Positions 19,050 to 27,671 are shown, counted from the stretch's first letter. The stretch is 64,000 nucleotides of DNA from Oceanimonas sp. GK1 (GCF_000243075.1 NC_016745.1:62001-126000); one strand, 5' to 3'. Program-made: numbers and translations. Notes: generated by a model from the sequence alone, not told the origin.

Positions 19050-19774
19050 GCCGCACCCTCGGCTGGCTGGTGCCGGCACTGCTGCTGACGCTGCTCACCG
19101 TCAATATGGAGATGCTGGAACCCTTGTTTCGCCCTCTGGTGGATGAACGCGCCCCGGTCATTTATGCCCGCGACAGCTTTGCCCACCTGCTGGGCTGGCA
19201 TGCCCTGGCGGTGTTTGCCGCCATTGCCGCGGCCACCCTGCTGGCACTGGGGGCCGCGGTGGCCGTGACCCGGCCGGCGGGGCAGCCGTTCTTTCCCCTG
19301 GCCCGGGCCGTGGCCAACCTGGGCCAGACCTTTCCGCCGGTGGCGGTACTGGCCCTGGCGGTGCCGGCCCTGGGCTTTGGCCTGACGCCCACCCTGGTGG
19401 CCCTGCTGCTGTACGGCATGTTGCCTATCTTTGAAAACGCGGTCACCGGCCTGCAACAGATACCACCCAGCGTACGCGAAGCCGCCCGGGGCATGGGCAT
19501 GACGCCCCTGCAACGGTTGTGGCGGGTAGAGTTACCATTGGCCCTGCCCACCCTGGTGGCGGGCATTCGTATCTCGCTGGTGATCAGCATTGGCACCGCC
19601 ACCATTGGCTCCACGGTGGCGGCCAAAGGCTTTGGCGAAGTGATCATCGCCGGCCTGCTCACCGACAACCTGGCCTTTGTACTGCAAGGCGGCATCATGG
19701 TGGCACTGATGGCCATGGTGCTCGACGCCCTGTTCCGCCGCCTGGAGCAGCGGCTGACGCCACCGGGCGGGTGA
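19046..19774 (+). CDS. yehW: Betaine-type ABC transporter permease (YehW-like)
   Basis: 242 residues with six predicted helices. The permease EAA motif is clear (VREAARGMGMTPLQRLWRVELP), and IGTATIGSTVAAKGFGEVIIAG is typical of OpuCB/OpuCD/YehW proteins. It would pair with YehY as the second membrane subunit of the importer. It starts at ATG 19046, overlapping yehX by 4 bp. It closes the operon; REP-like palindromes follow within 10 bases. Confidence 0.92.
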   Translation: MSRTLGWLVPALLLTLLTVNMEMLEPLFRPLVDERAPVIYARDSFAHLLGWHALAVFAAIAAATLLALGAAVAVTRPAGQPFFPLARAVANLGQTFPPVAVLALAVPALGFGLTPTLVALLLYGMLPIFENAVTGLQQIPPSVREAARGMGMTPLQRLWRVELPLALPTLVAGIRISLVISIGTATIGSTVAAKGFGEVIIAGLLTDNLAFVLQGGIMVALMAMVLDALFRRLEQRLTPPGG

Positions 19775-19783
19775 GCCCCTAAT

Positions 19784-19866
19784 CGTCACTCCGGCGAAGG
19801 CCGGAGTCCAGGGCGGCTTGCACCGTCACCGGCAGAATGGACCCCCGCCCTCGCGGGGGTGACATT
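19784..19866. repeat. Two REP-like palindromes between yehW and the LLM gene
   Basis: Unit 1 at 19784-19810 has core ccggcgaaggccgg. Unit 2 at 19837-19864 has core cccccgccctcgcggggg and is nearly the same as the unit at 16908-16934. They sit between convergent genes, a usual place for REP elements, and may act as weak terminators or 3' protectors. Confidence 0.7.
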
Positions 19867-19882
19867 CCTTGAATGACTTTCC

Positions 19883-21181
19883 TTACGGTCTCGCCAATCC
19901 CAGATGCTCCCGCAGGGTGCGACCTTCATACTCGGTGCGGAACAGGCCGCGGCGCTGCAGCTCGGGCACCACCTGATCCACAAAGTCCTCAATGCCCGCG
20001 GGCAGTGACGGCGGCATCAGGTTAAAGCCGTCGGCGCCCTCATTGCGGAACCACTGCTCCATGCGGTCGGCAATCGACTCCGGCGTGCCCACCATGGTGC
20101 AGTGGCCGCCGCCGGCGGCAAGCCGGCCCAGCAGCTGGCGCACCGTCGGCTGCTCGGTTTCAATAATGCGCAAGATAGTGGCGTAACGGCCCTTGGGCCC
20201 GGTGAACACGTCGAGTGACGGCAGTGCCGGCACCGGCGCGTCCAGCTCCCAGCCGGAGCAGTCCTGGCCCACGTAGGTACCCAGCTGGCGCAGCGAAGCG
20301 TCGGCGGGCAACAGCTCATCCAGCTCCCGCTGCTTGGCCTTGGCCTCGGCTTCGGTAGAAGCCACATAGGTCACCAGCCCCGGCATGATGGGTACGTCCA
20401 CGTTGCGTCCAGCCTCCTGCACCCGGCGCTTGATGTCCCGGTAATAGTCCTGGGCCGCCGGCAAATCGTAGGCCACGGCGTAAATGGCCTCGGCGCACTG
20501 GGCCGCCAGTGCCCGGCCCTGCTCCGAGGCGCCGGCCTGGAACAACACCGGGTGGCCCTGGGGCGGACGTGGCACATTGAGCGGTCCGTCCACCAGAAAG
20601 AACTCGCCGTGGTGATTGATGGGGTTCACTTTTTCCGGATCGGCGTAGTGGCCGGCACGATCCATCACCAGGGCCCCTTCCTGCCAGGAGTCCCACAGTT
20701 TGATCACCACGTCCACGAATTCTTCGGCCCGGCGATAACGCTCGGCGTGGGCCGGCATGGCCTCGTAGCCGTGGTTGCGGGCTTCCACGTCGAACATGGA
20801 GGTGACCACGTTCCAGCCCATGCGGCCATTGGAAATATGATCCAGCGAGGCCATCATGCGGGCGGCATGAAAGGGCGTGAAAAAGGTGCTGGAGACGGTG
20901 CTGATAAAACCAATGCGATCCGTGGCCCGGCTCATGGCCGCCATGGCGGTGAGTGGCTCCAGAAACCAGTAGCTGCCGTCTGCCACATTGCCGGTGGACT
21001 GGCCGTCAGCAAAGAACACCGCGTCCAGCTTGCCGCGCTCGGCGGTTTGCGCAAGCCGCTCGTAATAACGAATGTCCCCCAGCTGCTCCACGGCGGAATG
21101 GGGATGACGCCAGGCGGCTCTATGGTGGCCGCACCCGAACAGAAACAGGTTCAGGTGCATCATGCGTTGCTTGCTGCTCAT
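19883..21181 (-). CDS. LLM-class flavin-dependent monooxygenase (NtaA/SnaA/DszA type)
   Basis: 432 residues of the bacterial luciferase-like superfamily. The N-terminus HLNLFLFGCGHHRAAWRHP, then YYERLAQTAERGKLDAVFFAD, HISNGRMGWNVVTSMFD and HPVLFQAGASEQGRALAA are the standard blocks of the nitrilotriacetate/pristinamycin monooxygenase subfamily. Such enzymes oxidise a small organic substrate with reduced FMN. It is translationally coupled to the upstream SDR gene (stop and start overlap by one base) and both lie behind a TPP riboswitch. The likely job is therefore salvage or breakdown of a thiamine-related or thiazole/pyrimidine compound. The substrate is not predictable from sequence. Confidence 0.88.
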   Translation of the reverse strand: MSSKQRMMHLNLFLFGCGHHRAAWRHPHSAVEQLGDIRYYERLAQTAERGKLDAVFFADGQSTGNVADGSYWFLEPLTAMAAMSRATDRIGFISTVSSTFFTPFHAARMMASLDHISNGRMGWNVVTSMFDVEARNHGYEAMPAHAERYRRAEEFVDVVIKLWDSWQEGALVMDRAGHYADPEKVNPINHHGEFFLVDGPLNVPRPPQGHPVLFQAGASEQGRALAAQCAEAIYAVAYDLPAAQDYYRDIKRRVQEAGRNVDVPIMPGLVTYVASTEAEAKAKQRELDELLPADASLRQLGTYVGQDCSGWELDAPVPALPSLDVFTGPKGRYATILRIIETEQPTVRQLLGRLAAGGGHCTMVGTPESIADRMEQWFRNEGADGFNLMPPSLPAGIEDFVDQVVPELQRRGLFRTEYEGRTLREHLGLARP

Positions 21182-21954
21182 CAGTTTTTCACCAGACCGC
21201 CGTCCACCACCAGGTTCTGGCCGGTGACCGAGCGCGACCAGGGGGAGGCAAAGAACAGGGTGGCGTCGGCAAATTCCGCCGGCGTGGTCACCCGGCGCAG
21301 CGGGGTGCTGGCGGCGATGTAGTCAAACACCGCTTCCGGGGTGGCGGCGGAAGCGTCGGTGGTGCGCAGCAGGCCGCCGGACACCATGTTGACGGTAATG
21401 CCGTCGGGGCCCAGGTCCTGGGACAGGGTGCGGGTCAGCGACAGCAGCGCCGCCTTGGCGGCGGTGTAGTCGTGGTAAGGCACCACCGGGTTCTGGAACA
21501 GGTTGGTACCCACGTTGACGATGCGGCCAAAGCCCTGCTTGCGCATGCCGGCCAGCGCCGCCCGGGTGGTGTTGATGGCACCGCCCACCACCCCTTCCAG
21601 CTGCTGGTTGAGGTGCTCCCAGGCCAGCTCATTGGCGTGAGTGCGGGCATCGCCGTTAAAGGAAAACGCCGGCAGGGCGTTGTTGATGACGGTGGTTACC
21701 GGGCAGCCGAAGTGGGCCTCGGCCTGCGCAAACATGGCCTGCACGGCGGCGGCGTCGGTCACGTCGGCCTGAATGGCCAGGGCCTGCTGCGGGGACTCGG
21801 CGGCCAGCTTTTGGGCCGCCTCGGCGCTGTGCAGGTAGTTGATCACCACCCTGGCACCCTCGCGCAGAAAGGCGCGCACCAGCTGTTCGCCCAGGCCGCG
21901 GGCACCGCCGGTGACCAGCACCAGTTGTTCATTAAGTTGAATGGACGTTTGCAT
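21181..21954 (-). CDS. Short-chain dehydrogenase/reductase under TPP riboswitch control
   Basis: 257 residues of the classical SDR family. Cofactor motif TGGARGLG (about 15-22), INNALP in place of NNAG, and the active-site YTAAK are present. The position of the usual catalytic Ser, 13 residues before the Tyr, holds Thr (VGTN), a known but uncommon swap. The annotated family names are often FabG-like, but no fatty acid genes are near. The start ATG 21954 has a GAGG ribosome site 9-6 bases upstream. The gene is first in a two-gene operon with the LLM monooxygenase. The riboswitch upstream suggests a role in thiamine supply; from memory, an SDR called OarX was listed among predicted TPP-regulated genes. 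Confidence 0.88.
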   Translation of the reverse strand: MQTSIQLNEQLVLVTGGARGLGEQLVRAFLREGARVVINYLHSAEAAQKLAAESPQQALAIQADVTDAAAVQAMFAQAEAHFGCPVTTVINNALPAFSFNGDARTHANELAWEHLNQQLEGVVGGAINTTRAALAGMRKQGFGRIVNVGTNLFQNPVVPYHDYTAAKAALLSLTRTLSQDLGPDGITVNMVSGGLLRTTDASAATPEAVFDYIAASTPLRRVTTPAEFADATLFFASPWSRSVTGQNLVVDGGLVKN

Positions 21955-22018
21955 TTTCTACCTCGAAGCTGAGGCGAAGGCATGATGAGGCAGCAATGGC
22001 ACGAACCGGCAGGCTGAC

Positions 22019-22090
22019 ATCCCTTCGCCAGTATGAACTGGATCAGGTTCAACGGGTGTTATCTCAGCCCTGCATGCAGGACACCCCGTG
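22019..22090 (-). promoter_or_regulatory. TPP (THI-element) riboswitch upstream of the SDR/LLM operon
   Basis: Read on the minus strand, the conserved elements occur in order: CGGGGTGTCC, then CTGAGA (22062-22067), AACCTGATC (22041-22049), and GGCGAAGGGA at the 3' end (22019-22029). This is the standard TPP aptamer. It ends 65 bases before the SDR start codon. A short hairpin, CCTC-agcttc-GAGG at 21961-21974, would cover the SDR ribosome site, so translational control is possible. Confidence 0.93.
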
Positions 22091-22131
22091 TCTCGGCACA
22101 GACCATAACATACCCCTGCGCCCAAGGGCGA

Positions 22132-22218
22132 GAGGCGTGAGGGGTAAGGTGTGAGGTGAACAATCACCCGCCAGACGGCCTGTTTTCCCCCCTCACCCTT
22201 TACGCCTCACCCCTTACG
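22132..22218. repeat. Imperfect inverted repeat built of GTGAGG/GTAAGG units
   Basis: The left arm (22132-22156) reads aggcgtgaggggtaaggtg and the right arm (22189-22218) contains the complement of closely similar units, so the 87-bp stretch can fold back on itself. The rest of the gap between the riboswitch and pyrC shows no gene. A related gtgaggggtaa sequence also ends the gene at 27778-28203. Confidence 0.5.
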
Positions 22219-22295
22219 TTTTCAGAAGTTTGGTGAAAAAGGCTCGCGGGTGGATAATAAAGGCCTCAAAAGCCATGGATAACGCCGAGCCGACA

Positions 22296-23330
22296 ATGAC
22301 AACCACACTGACCATTACCCGCCCCGACGACTGGCACCTGCACCTGCGCGACGGGGCGCAACTGACAGATACCGTGCGCGACGCCAGCCGCTACCTGGGC
22401 CGCGCCCTCGTCATGCCCAACCTGGTGCCGCCGGTGACCACCACCGAGCTTGCCAACGAATACCGCGAACGCATTCTGGCGGTACGCCCCGAAGGCAGCC
22501 AGTTTGAGCCGGTGATGAGCCTGTATCTCACCGACAACACGCAGCCCGAAGAGATCCGCAAGGGTCGCGCCAGCGGCGCCATCGTAGCCTGCAAACTGTA
22601 CCCGGCCGGCGCCACCACCAACTCCGACTCCGGCGTGACCGATGTGAAAAACATCTACCCGGTGCTGGAAGCCATGCAGGAAACCGGCACCCTGCTGCTG
22701 GTGCACGGTGAAGTGACCGACTCGCGCATCGATATCTTCGACCGGGAAAAAGTGTTCCTGGAAACCGTGCTGCCCGACGTGGTGCGCGACTTCCCGAATC
22801 TCAAGATTGTGCTGGAGCACATCACCACCGAGCACGCGGTGCACTTTGTGGAGCAGGCCGGCGACAACGTGGCCGCCACCATCACCGCCCACCACCTGCT
22901 GTTTAACCGCAACCATATGCTGGCGGGCGGCATTCGTCCCCATTACTACTGCCTGCCCATTCTCAAGCGCAACACCCACCAGCAGGCCCTGGTGCGTGCC
23001 GCCACCAGCGGCAGCAAGAAGTTCTTTATGGGCACCGACTCGGCGCCGCACTTCCAGCACCGCAAGGAAGCCGCCTGCGGCTGCGCCGGTGCCTACACCT
23101 CCCACGCCGCCGTGGAGCTGTATGCCGAAGCCTTTGAAGAAGCCGGCGCGCTGGCCAAGCTGGAAGCCTTTACCAGCCACAACGGCCCCGACTTCTACGG
23201 CCTGCCCCGCAACCAAGACACCATCACCCTGGTGAAAGAGTCCTGGACCGTGGGCGAAACCCTGCCCCTGGGCGGCGACCAGCTGGTGCCCATTCGCGCC
23301 GGCGAAACCATCGGCTGGACGGTAAAATAA
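22296..23330 (+). CDS. pyrC: Dihydroorotase
   Basis: 344 residues, the class II PyrC size. The enzyme closes carbamoyl-aspartate to dihydroorotate in pyrimidine synthesis. Zinc ligands and catalytic residues are readable: HLH in [10 protein letters not shown] near residue 12, the carbamylated Lys in [16 protein letters not shown], His in LLVHGEVTD and LEHITTEHA, and Asp in FMGTDSAPH. The start is set at ATG 22296 ([13 protein letters not shown]), matching the family N-terminus; ATG 22275 would add seven residues. No strong ribosome site stands before either. A terminator follows, overlapping the stop of the convergent LysR gene. Confidence 0.96.
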   Translation: MTTTLTITRPDDWHLHLRDGAQLTDTVRDASRYLGRALVMPNLVPPVTTTELANEYRERILAVRPEGSQFEPVMSLYLTDNTQPEEIRKGRASGAIVACKLYPAGATTNSDSGVTDVKNIYPVLEAMQETGTLLLVHGEVTDSRIDIFDREKVFLETVLPDVVRDFPNLKIVLEHITTEHAVHFVEQAGDNVAATITAHHLLFNRNHMLAGGIRPHYYCLPILKRNTHQQALVRAATSGSKKFFMGTDSAPHFQHRKEAACGCAGAYTSHAAVELYAEAFEEAGALAKLEAFTSHNGPDFYGLPRNQDTITLVKESWTVGETLPLGGDQLVPIRAGETIGWTVK

Positions 23331-23348
23331 CCGTCATGGCACTCAGCA

Positions 23349-23372
23349 ACGCGGCCCCGGCCGCGTTTTTTT
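23349..23372 (+). terminator. Rho-independent terminator after pyrC
   Basis: Stem cgcggcc / ggccgcg followed by seven Ts. The T tract touches the stop codon of the convergent LysR gene. Confidence 0.9.
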
Positions 23373-24273
23373 ATGCCGGCATAAAATCGGCCTGGCGCTC
23401 GGCAATCCTCTGCTTGAGAAAACGGGTAAAGGCCTGCACCTTGGCCGAACGGTGCAAATCCCCGTGGCTGGTCAGCCAGAGGTCATAAGTCCAGTCTGGC
23501 GGGGGCGGCAACAGGGGCAGCAGCTCAGGGGCCAGGCTGGCCTGCCAGCAGCTCAGCGGGCCACAGCCCAGCCCGGCCTGCAGCGCGGGAATAAAACCGG
23601 TGAAATCCTGCACCCGGTAGAAGATTTGCGCCGCCGGAACATGGGCCTCCATCCAGCGCATAAACACGCTGCCGGGCCGTGGCTGCGTGGTGCTGACAAA
23701 ACGGTGCCCGGCAAGCTCGTTCAGGGAATAAAGAGGGCCGTGGCGGCGCACATAGTCACGACTGGCATAAAGGGTGCTCGCCGCCCGGGTCAGGTGCTGC
23801 ACCACATAATCCGGGTCTTCCGGCTTATGGCCCGAGCGTATGCCCACATGGGCTTCACCATGATCCAGCCGGAACACCCGCCGGTCGGCGGCATATTCCA
23901 GCCGAATGTTCGGGTGCCGTTGCTGAAACTCGGCCAGCAAGGGCGTCAGGTAGGGTACCAGGTTGTTGACCGAGGTCAGGATCAGGGTCCCGGCCAGGGC
24001 CTCGCTTTCCCCCACCCGGGCGCGCATGCGACTGAACGCCTCTTCGGCCTGAACCGCGGCGGCCAGCAACGCCTGGCCGGCCTCGGTGGCCACGTAGCCC
24101 CGGGCGTGACGATGAAACAGGCGGGTGCCCATGCGGGCTTCCAGCGCGTTGATCCGCCGCAATACGGTGCTGTGGTGCACCTCCAGCTGATGGGCGGCCG
24201 CGCTCAGCGAGCCCAGCCGGGCCACCTGGTAGGCGGTGTAAATGTCTTGCCAGTCATTCATCTGTGCATTCAT
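23371..24273 (-). CDS. LysR-family transcriptional regulator, divergent to nitroreductase
   Basis: 300 residues. The N-terminal winged helix is clear (YQVARLGSLSAAAHQLEVHHSTVLRRINALEARMGTRLF), followed by an effector-binding domain from about residue 95. It is transcribed away from a nitroreductase gene with about 97 bp between the two starts, the classic arrangement in which LysR proteins control the neighbour. The start at 24273 is picked because AGAGG lies 8 bases before it; 24279 would leave only 2 bases. The His-His in the recognition helix region (EVHHSTVLRR) marks a subgroup with less common sequence. The ligand is unknown. Confidence 0.88.
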   Translation of the reverse strand: MNAQMNDWQDIYTAYQVARLGSLSAAAHQLEVHHSTVLRRINALEARMGTRLFHRHARGYVATEAGQALLAAAVQAEEAFSRMRARVGESEALAGTLILTSVNNLVPYLTPLLAEFQQRHPNIRLEYAADRRVFRLDHGEAHVGIRSGHKPEDPDYVVQHLTRAASTLYASRDYVRRHGPLYSLNELAGHRFVSTTQPRPGSVFMRWMEAHVPAAQIFYRVQDFTGFIPALQAGLGCGPLSCWQASLAPELLPLLPPPPDWTYDLWLTSHGDLHRSAKVQAFTRFLKQRIAERQADFMPA

Positions 24274-24370
24274 GCACATTACCTCTGCACCAATTCTGTT
24301 TTTCTTCATTTTTGCACATGGAATACTGACCACCAACCCGAACATCATCCTTCATCACAGGAGTCAGACC

Positions 24371-24979
24371 ATGCATACCCTCGACGCCATCACGACCCGC
24401 CGCGCCATCAAGCAATACGATGCGACTTTTCGCATGCCCGAGGCCGACATCGAGCAACTGTTTCAGTACCTGCTGCAGGCCCCCACCTCCTTCAACCTGC
24501 AACACTGGCGCTTTGTGCAGGTGGAAGACCCGCAGTTGCGGGCCGAGCTGCGCGCCGCCGCCTGGGATCAGGCGCAAATCACCGACGCCTCCCTGCTGCT
24601 GGTGCTCTGTGCCGACACCCAGGCCTGGCAGAAGGATCCCGGCCACTGCTGGCGCGACGCCCCCGCCGACGTCCGCGACCAGATGCTGTCGATGATCCAC
24701 GGCTTCTACGCCGGCAAGCCGCAACTGCAGCGCGATGAAGCCCTTCGCTCCGTGGGCATCGCCGCCCAGACCGCCATGCTGGCCGCCAGGGCCATGGGCT
24801 ACGACAGCTGCCCCATGATCGGCTTTGACGCCGAGCGCGTGGCCGAGCTGATCCGGTTGCCCGAAGGCCACCTGGTGGGCATGATGCTGACCATTGGCAA
24901 GGCCACCAGGGCCGCCCGACCCAGGGCGGGACAACGGGCCCTGGAGAGTGTGCGGATACGGGATCGTTTCGCCGACTGA
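24371..24979 (+). CDS. Nitroreductase family protein
   Basis: 202 residues with FMN-binding features: ITTRRAIKQYDA at the N-terminus, the LLQAPTSFNLQHWRFVQVED block, and the C-terminal LVGMMLTIGKAT. These are hallmarks of the NfsB/YdjA-type NAD(P)H:FMN nitroreductase fold. It probably reduces quinones, nitro compounds or other electrophiles. ATG 24371 has AGGAG 8 bases upstream. It is likely controlled by the divergent LysR gene, and the EamA exporter 29 bp downstream may share its transcript, which would fit a detoxify-and-export pair. Confidence 0.9.
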   Translation: MHTLDAITTRRAIKQYDATFRMPEADIEQLFQYLLQAPTSFNLQHWRFVQVEDPQLRAELRAAAWDQAQITDASLLLVLCADTQAWQKDPGHCWRDAPADVRDQMLSMIHGFYAGKPQLQRDEALRSVGIAAQTAMLAARAMGYDSCPMIGFDAERVAELIRLPEGHLVGMMLTIGKATRAARPRAGQRALESVRIRDRFAD

Positions 24980-25008
24980 GCCGGCGAACGGCATTCGGGA
25001 GAAAAGCC

Positions 25009-25929
25009 ATGACCATGCAAACCTGGCACGCCCACGGGCGTGTGCTGCTCGCCACCCTGTTCGTGGCGGGCTCCTTTATCATCTCGGCCCGGCTGGCAAC
25101 CGAGGCCCCGCCGGCCTCCCTCACCCTGCTGCGCTTTGTGCTGGCCGCCGCCCTGCTGCTGCCCTGGGTGCTGTGGCGCGCCGACCGGCGGCAGCAACTG
25201 TGGCGGGCCCTGCCCCGGGGGCTGCTGATCAGCCTGTTTTATTCGCTGTTTTTCATTCTGCTGTTTGAGGCGCTGCACAGCACCACGGCCCTGAACACCG
25301 GCACCCTGTTCACTCTGGTGCCTCTGCTGACCGGCGTGGCGGGCATCTGGCTGCTGCGCACCCGCATCACCACCGTGCAGGGGATCAGCTACCTGCTGGG
25401 CATGGTAGGGGCGCTGTGGGTGATTTTTGAGGGCAGCCCGGCGCGGGCCCTGGCGCTGCAGCTCAATCCGGGGGATCGGCTGTTTCTGCTGGCGGTGCTG
25501 AGCATGTGCGCCTATTCGCTGTGCATGAAACTGCTGTATCGCAACGATTCGGTGGCCATACTCACCTGCGCCACCTTGCTGGGCGGTGCGGTCTGGATGG
25601 GGCTCATGGTCTGGCTGACCGATACCCCCCTGCAATGGCAAGCCCTTGAAGGAGGCGACTGGCTGGCCATGGGCTACCTGGTGGTGTGCGCCACCCTGGC
25701 CAGCGGCTATCTGTTTCAGGGGGGCAGCATTCACCTTGGCCCGCAACGGGTGATGGCCTACACCTACCTCAACCCGGCGGCGGTCGCCCTGCTGCTTTGG
25801 CTGTTTGGCGGCGAACCGGTGGCGGCCAGCCTCTGGCCCGGCATCCTGCTCTCCTGCCTGGCCACCTGGTGGCTGCAACGCCAGACCGCAGGCCGCGCCC
25901 TGTCCGCCGCGCACCCGGCCCGTCGCTGA
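25009..25929 (+). CDS. EamA/DMT-family transporter
   Basis: 306 residues with ten predicted helices in two five-helix repeats (about 8-150 and 160-290), the EamA duplication. Typical spots include LLRFVLAAALLLPWVLWRA in the first repeat and AYTYLNPAAVALLLWLFGGEP in the second. The substrate is unknown; DMT proteins export amino acids, metabolites or drugs. It follows the nitroreductase by 29 bp on the same strand and has a GGGAG ribosome site. It ends just before a TPP riboswitch, which governs the next gene, not this one. Confidence 0.9.
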   Translation: MTMQTWHAHGRVLLATLFVAGSFIISARLATEAPPASLTLLRFVLAAALLLPWVLWRADRRQQLWRALPRGLLISLFYSLFFILLFEALHSTTALNTGTLFTLVPLLTGVAGIWLLRTRITTVQGISYLLGMVGALWVIFEGSPARALALQLNPGDRLFLLAVLSMCAYSLCMKLLYRNDSVAILTCATLLGGAVWMGLMVWLTDTPLQWQALEGGDWLAMGYLVVCATLASGYLFQGGSIHLGPQRVMAYTYLNPAAVALLLWLFGGEPVAASLWPGILLSCLATWWLQRQTAGRALSAAHPARR

Positions 25930-25988
25930 CGGGGCCGCCGCCCGCATTGACAACCACGCCGCCGCCCCTTACCCTCGTTTCGCTATTC

Positions 25989-26072
25989 CTGGGGGAGCCC
26001 ACACGGGCTGAGACTCCGCCACACCGGCGGTAACCCTTAGAACCTGATCCGGGTAATGCCGGCGAAGGGAAG
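25989..26072 (+). promoter_or_regulatory. TPP riboswitch upstream of an SSS-family transporter
   Basis: Conserved aptamer parts in order: CTGAGA at 26008-26013, AACCTGATCC at 26041-26050 and GGCGAAGGGA at 26061-26070, with a P3-like helix ccgccacaccggcgg in between. It ends about 95 bases before the transporter start codon. The expression platform contains a hairpin that covers the ribosome site (see separate entry). Confidence 0.94.
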
Positions 26073-26105
26073 GAAACGAAGGATCCTGCAATCCCGATCC
26101 GCCCT

Positions 26106-26161
26106 CTCCCTCTTGTCGCCCGCATGCCCCGGCCATTTAGTGCCCACCCGGGCAGAGGGAG
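26106..26161 (+). promoter_or_regulatory. Shine-Dalgarno-sequestering hairpin downstream of the TPP aptamer
   Basis: CTCCCTCT at 26106-26113 is the exact complement of AGAGGGAG at 26154-26161, the ribosome site of the SSS transporter gene. Next to it GCCCG and CGGGC can also pair across a small bulge. Closing this stem would block translation. This is the likely TPP-bound OFF state, with an alternative fold freeing the site when TPP is low; the switching itself is inference. Confidence 0.65.
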
Positions 26162-26166
26162 AACAC

Positions 26167-27603
26167 ATGCTGGACACCACCACCGCCATTTTATGGCTCT
26201 GTTTATTTGCGGCGGTCTTCGCCATTCCGGGTCTGCTTTACGCCCGCCGGCAAAACGATCAGCCGGAAGACTTTATCGTGGCTCGCAACAGCCAGAGCGG
26301 CAGCGCCACCACCCTGACCCTGCTGGCCACCACCATGGGCACCTGGATTTTATTCGGTCCGGCCCAGGCCGCCACCTGGGGCGGCATTGGCGCCGTTACC
26401 GGTTACGCTCTGGGGGTGTTGGCCCCCCGGCTGGTGATGATTCCGCTCGGCAAGCGCATTCGCGAGCTGATGCCCGCCGGCCACACCCTCACCGAGTTTG
26501 TGCTGGGCCGCTACGGCCGGGGCATGTACGGCTTTGTGCTGGTGATCATGCTGTTCTACCTGTTTATTTCCCTCACCGCCGGCCTCACCGCCATCGCCCA
26601 GATGGTGGCGCTGCTGGCGCCGGTGCCGCTGTGGGCCACCGCCGGCATTGTGATGGCGGCCACCCTGCTCTATACCCTGTATGGCGGCCTGCGGGTGACC
26701 ATTTTCACCGACCGGGTGCAGATGCTGGTGATACTGCCGTTTCTGCTCACCCTGATTGTGCTGGGTTGGCAGGCCACCGGCGGCCTGGCCCCGGTGCTGG
26801 CCGGCCTGCAGCAAACCGCCCCGCACCTGCTTGACCCGCTCGACACCACCGGGCTGAAGTCGGGCCTGACCTTCTTCCTCGCCGTGGTGCTGACCGGCCT
26901 GTTCTACCAGGGCACCTGGCAGCGGGTGTTTGCCGCCCGGGACAACAAGGTCATTCGCAACGGCTTTATTCTGAGCGGCGTGCTCAGCTTTCCCATCATC
27001 TTCATCATGGGGCTGTTTGGCCTGGCCTTTGTGGGCCTGGCGCTGCCCGGCGATGGCTCGGTGGCGCTGTTCAGCGTGCTGATGCCCAACATGCCGCTGT
27101 GGTTTGCCATTGGCCTGCTGCCCTTTGGCCTGGCGCTGATCATGAGCAGCGCCGACTCCACCATCAGCGGCCTCACCAGCATGCTGGTGGTGGATCTGCG
27201 CCGGCTGCTGCCGCAAACCAGCGTGCACACCCTGCTGGGCCTGTCGCGCTGGCTAATCGTGCTGGTGTCGATTCCGGTGCTCTATGTGGCCTCGCAGGGG
27301 TACAGCGTGCTGTATCTGTTCCTGCTGGCGGACCTGCTGTGCTGCGCCGCCGCCTTTCCGGTGTTTTTCGGCTTTTACAACGCCCTCTATCAGGGCTGGA
27401 ACGCCATGCTCAGCACCCTCGGCGGCCTGGTGGCCGGCCTGATGCTGTTCCCCGCCCCGGGCCAGGCCGCCACCCATTTGCTGGAGTCGTTCCTGCTGGC
27501 TACCCTGGTGCCGGTGGCCATTTCCATCCTGCTGCTGCTGGTGCCCAGCCGGCCCTTTGACTTTAATGCGCTGGCCGGCCGGGTGCGCAGCCTGGAAAGC
27601 TGA
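26167..27603 (+). CDS. Sodium:solute symporter (SSS family), probable thiamine or precursor importer
   Basis: 478 residues with about 13 predicted helices. The N-terminal signature (ARRQNDQPEDFIVARNSQSGSATTLTLLATTMGTWILFGPAQAATWGG, read in pieces) and FYQGTWQRVFAARDNKVIRNG are typical of SSS/PanF-like symporters. The start is ATG 26167, with AGAGGGAG 5 bases upstream; the open frame to 26056 is only riboswitch sequence. Control by a TPP riboswitch makes uptake of thiamine, HMP or a thiazole the best guess, in line with the predicted ThiV-type transporters of the SSS family. No other thi genes are in the window. Confidence 0.88.
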   Translation: MLDTTTAILWLCLFAAVFAIPGLLYARRQNDQPEDFIVARNSQSGSATTLTLLATTMGTWILFGPAQAATWGGIGAVTGYALGVLAPRLVMIPLGKRIRELMPAGHTLTEFVLGRYGRGMYGFVLVIMLFYLFISLTAGLTAIAQMVALLAPVPLWATAGIVMAATLLYTLYGGLRVTIFTDRVQMLVILPFLLTLIVLGWQATGGLAPVLAGLQQTAPHLLDPLDTTGLKSGLTFFLAVVLTGLFYQGTWQRVFAARDNKVIRNGFILSGVLSFPIIFIMGLFGLAFVGLALPGDGSVALFSVLMPNMPLWFAIGLLPFGLALIMSSADSTISGLTSMLVVDLRRLLPQTSVHTLLGLSRWLIVLVSIPVLYVASQGYSVLYLFLLADLLCCAAAFPVFFGFYNALYQGWNAMLSTLGGLVAGLMLFPAPGQAATHLLESFLLATLVPVAISILLLLVPSRPFDFNALAGRVRSLES

Positions 27604-27640
27604 GTTCGTTTCGTCGCAACCGTTTCGTCGTAAAAACAGT

Positions 27641-27671
27641 ACCGGCGTGCCATAAGGCCGCCGGTTTTTTT
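27641..27671 (+). terminator. Terminator after the SSS transporter
   Basis: Stem accggc / gccggt with a 13-base loop and seven Ts, about 38 bases after the stop codon. Confidence 0.75.
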
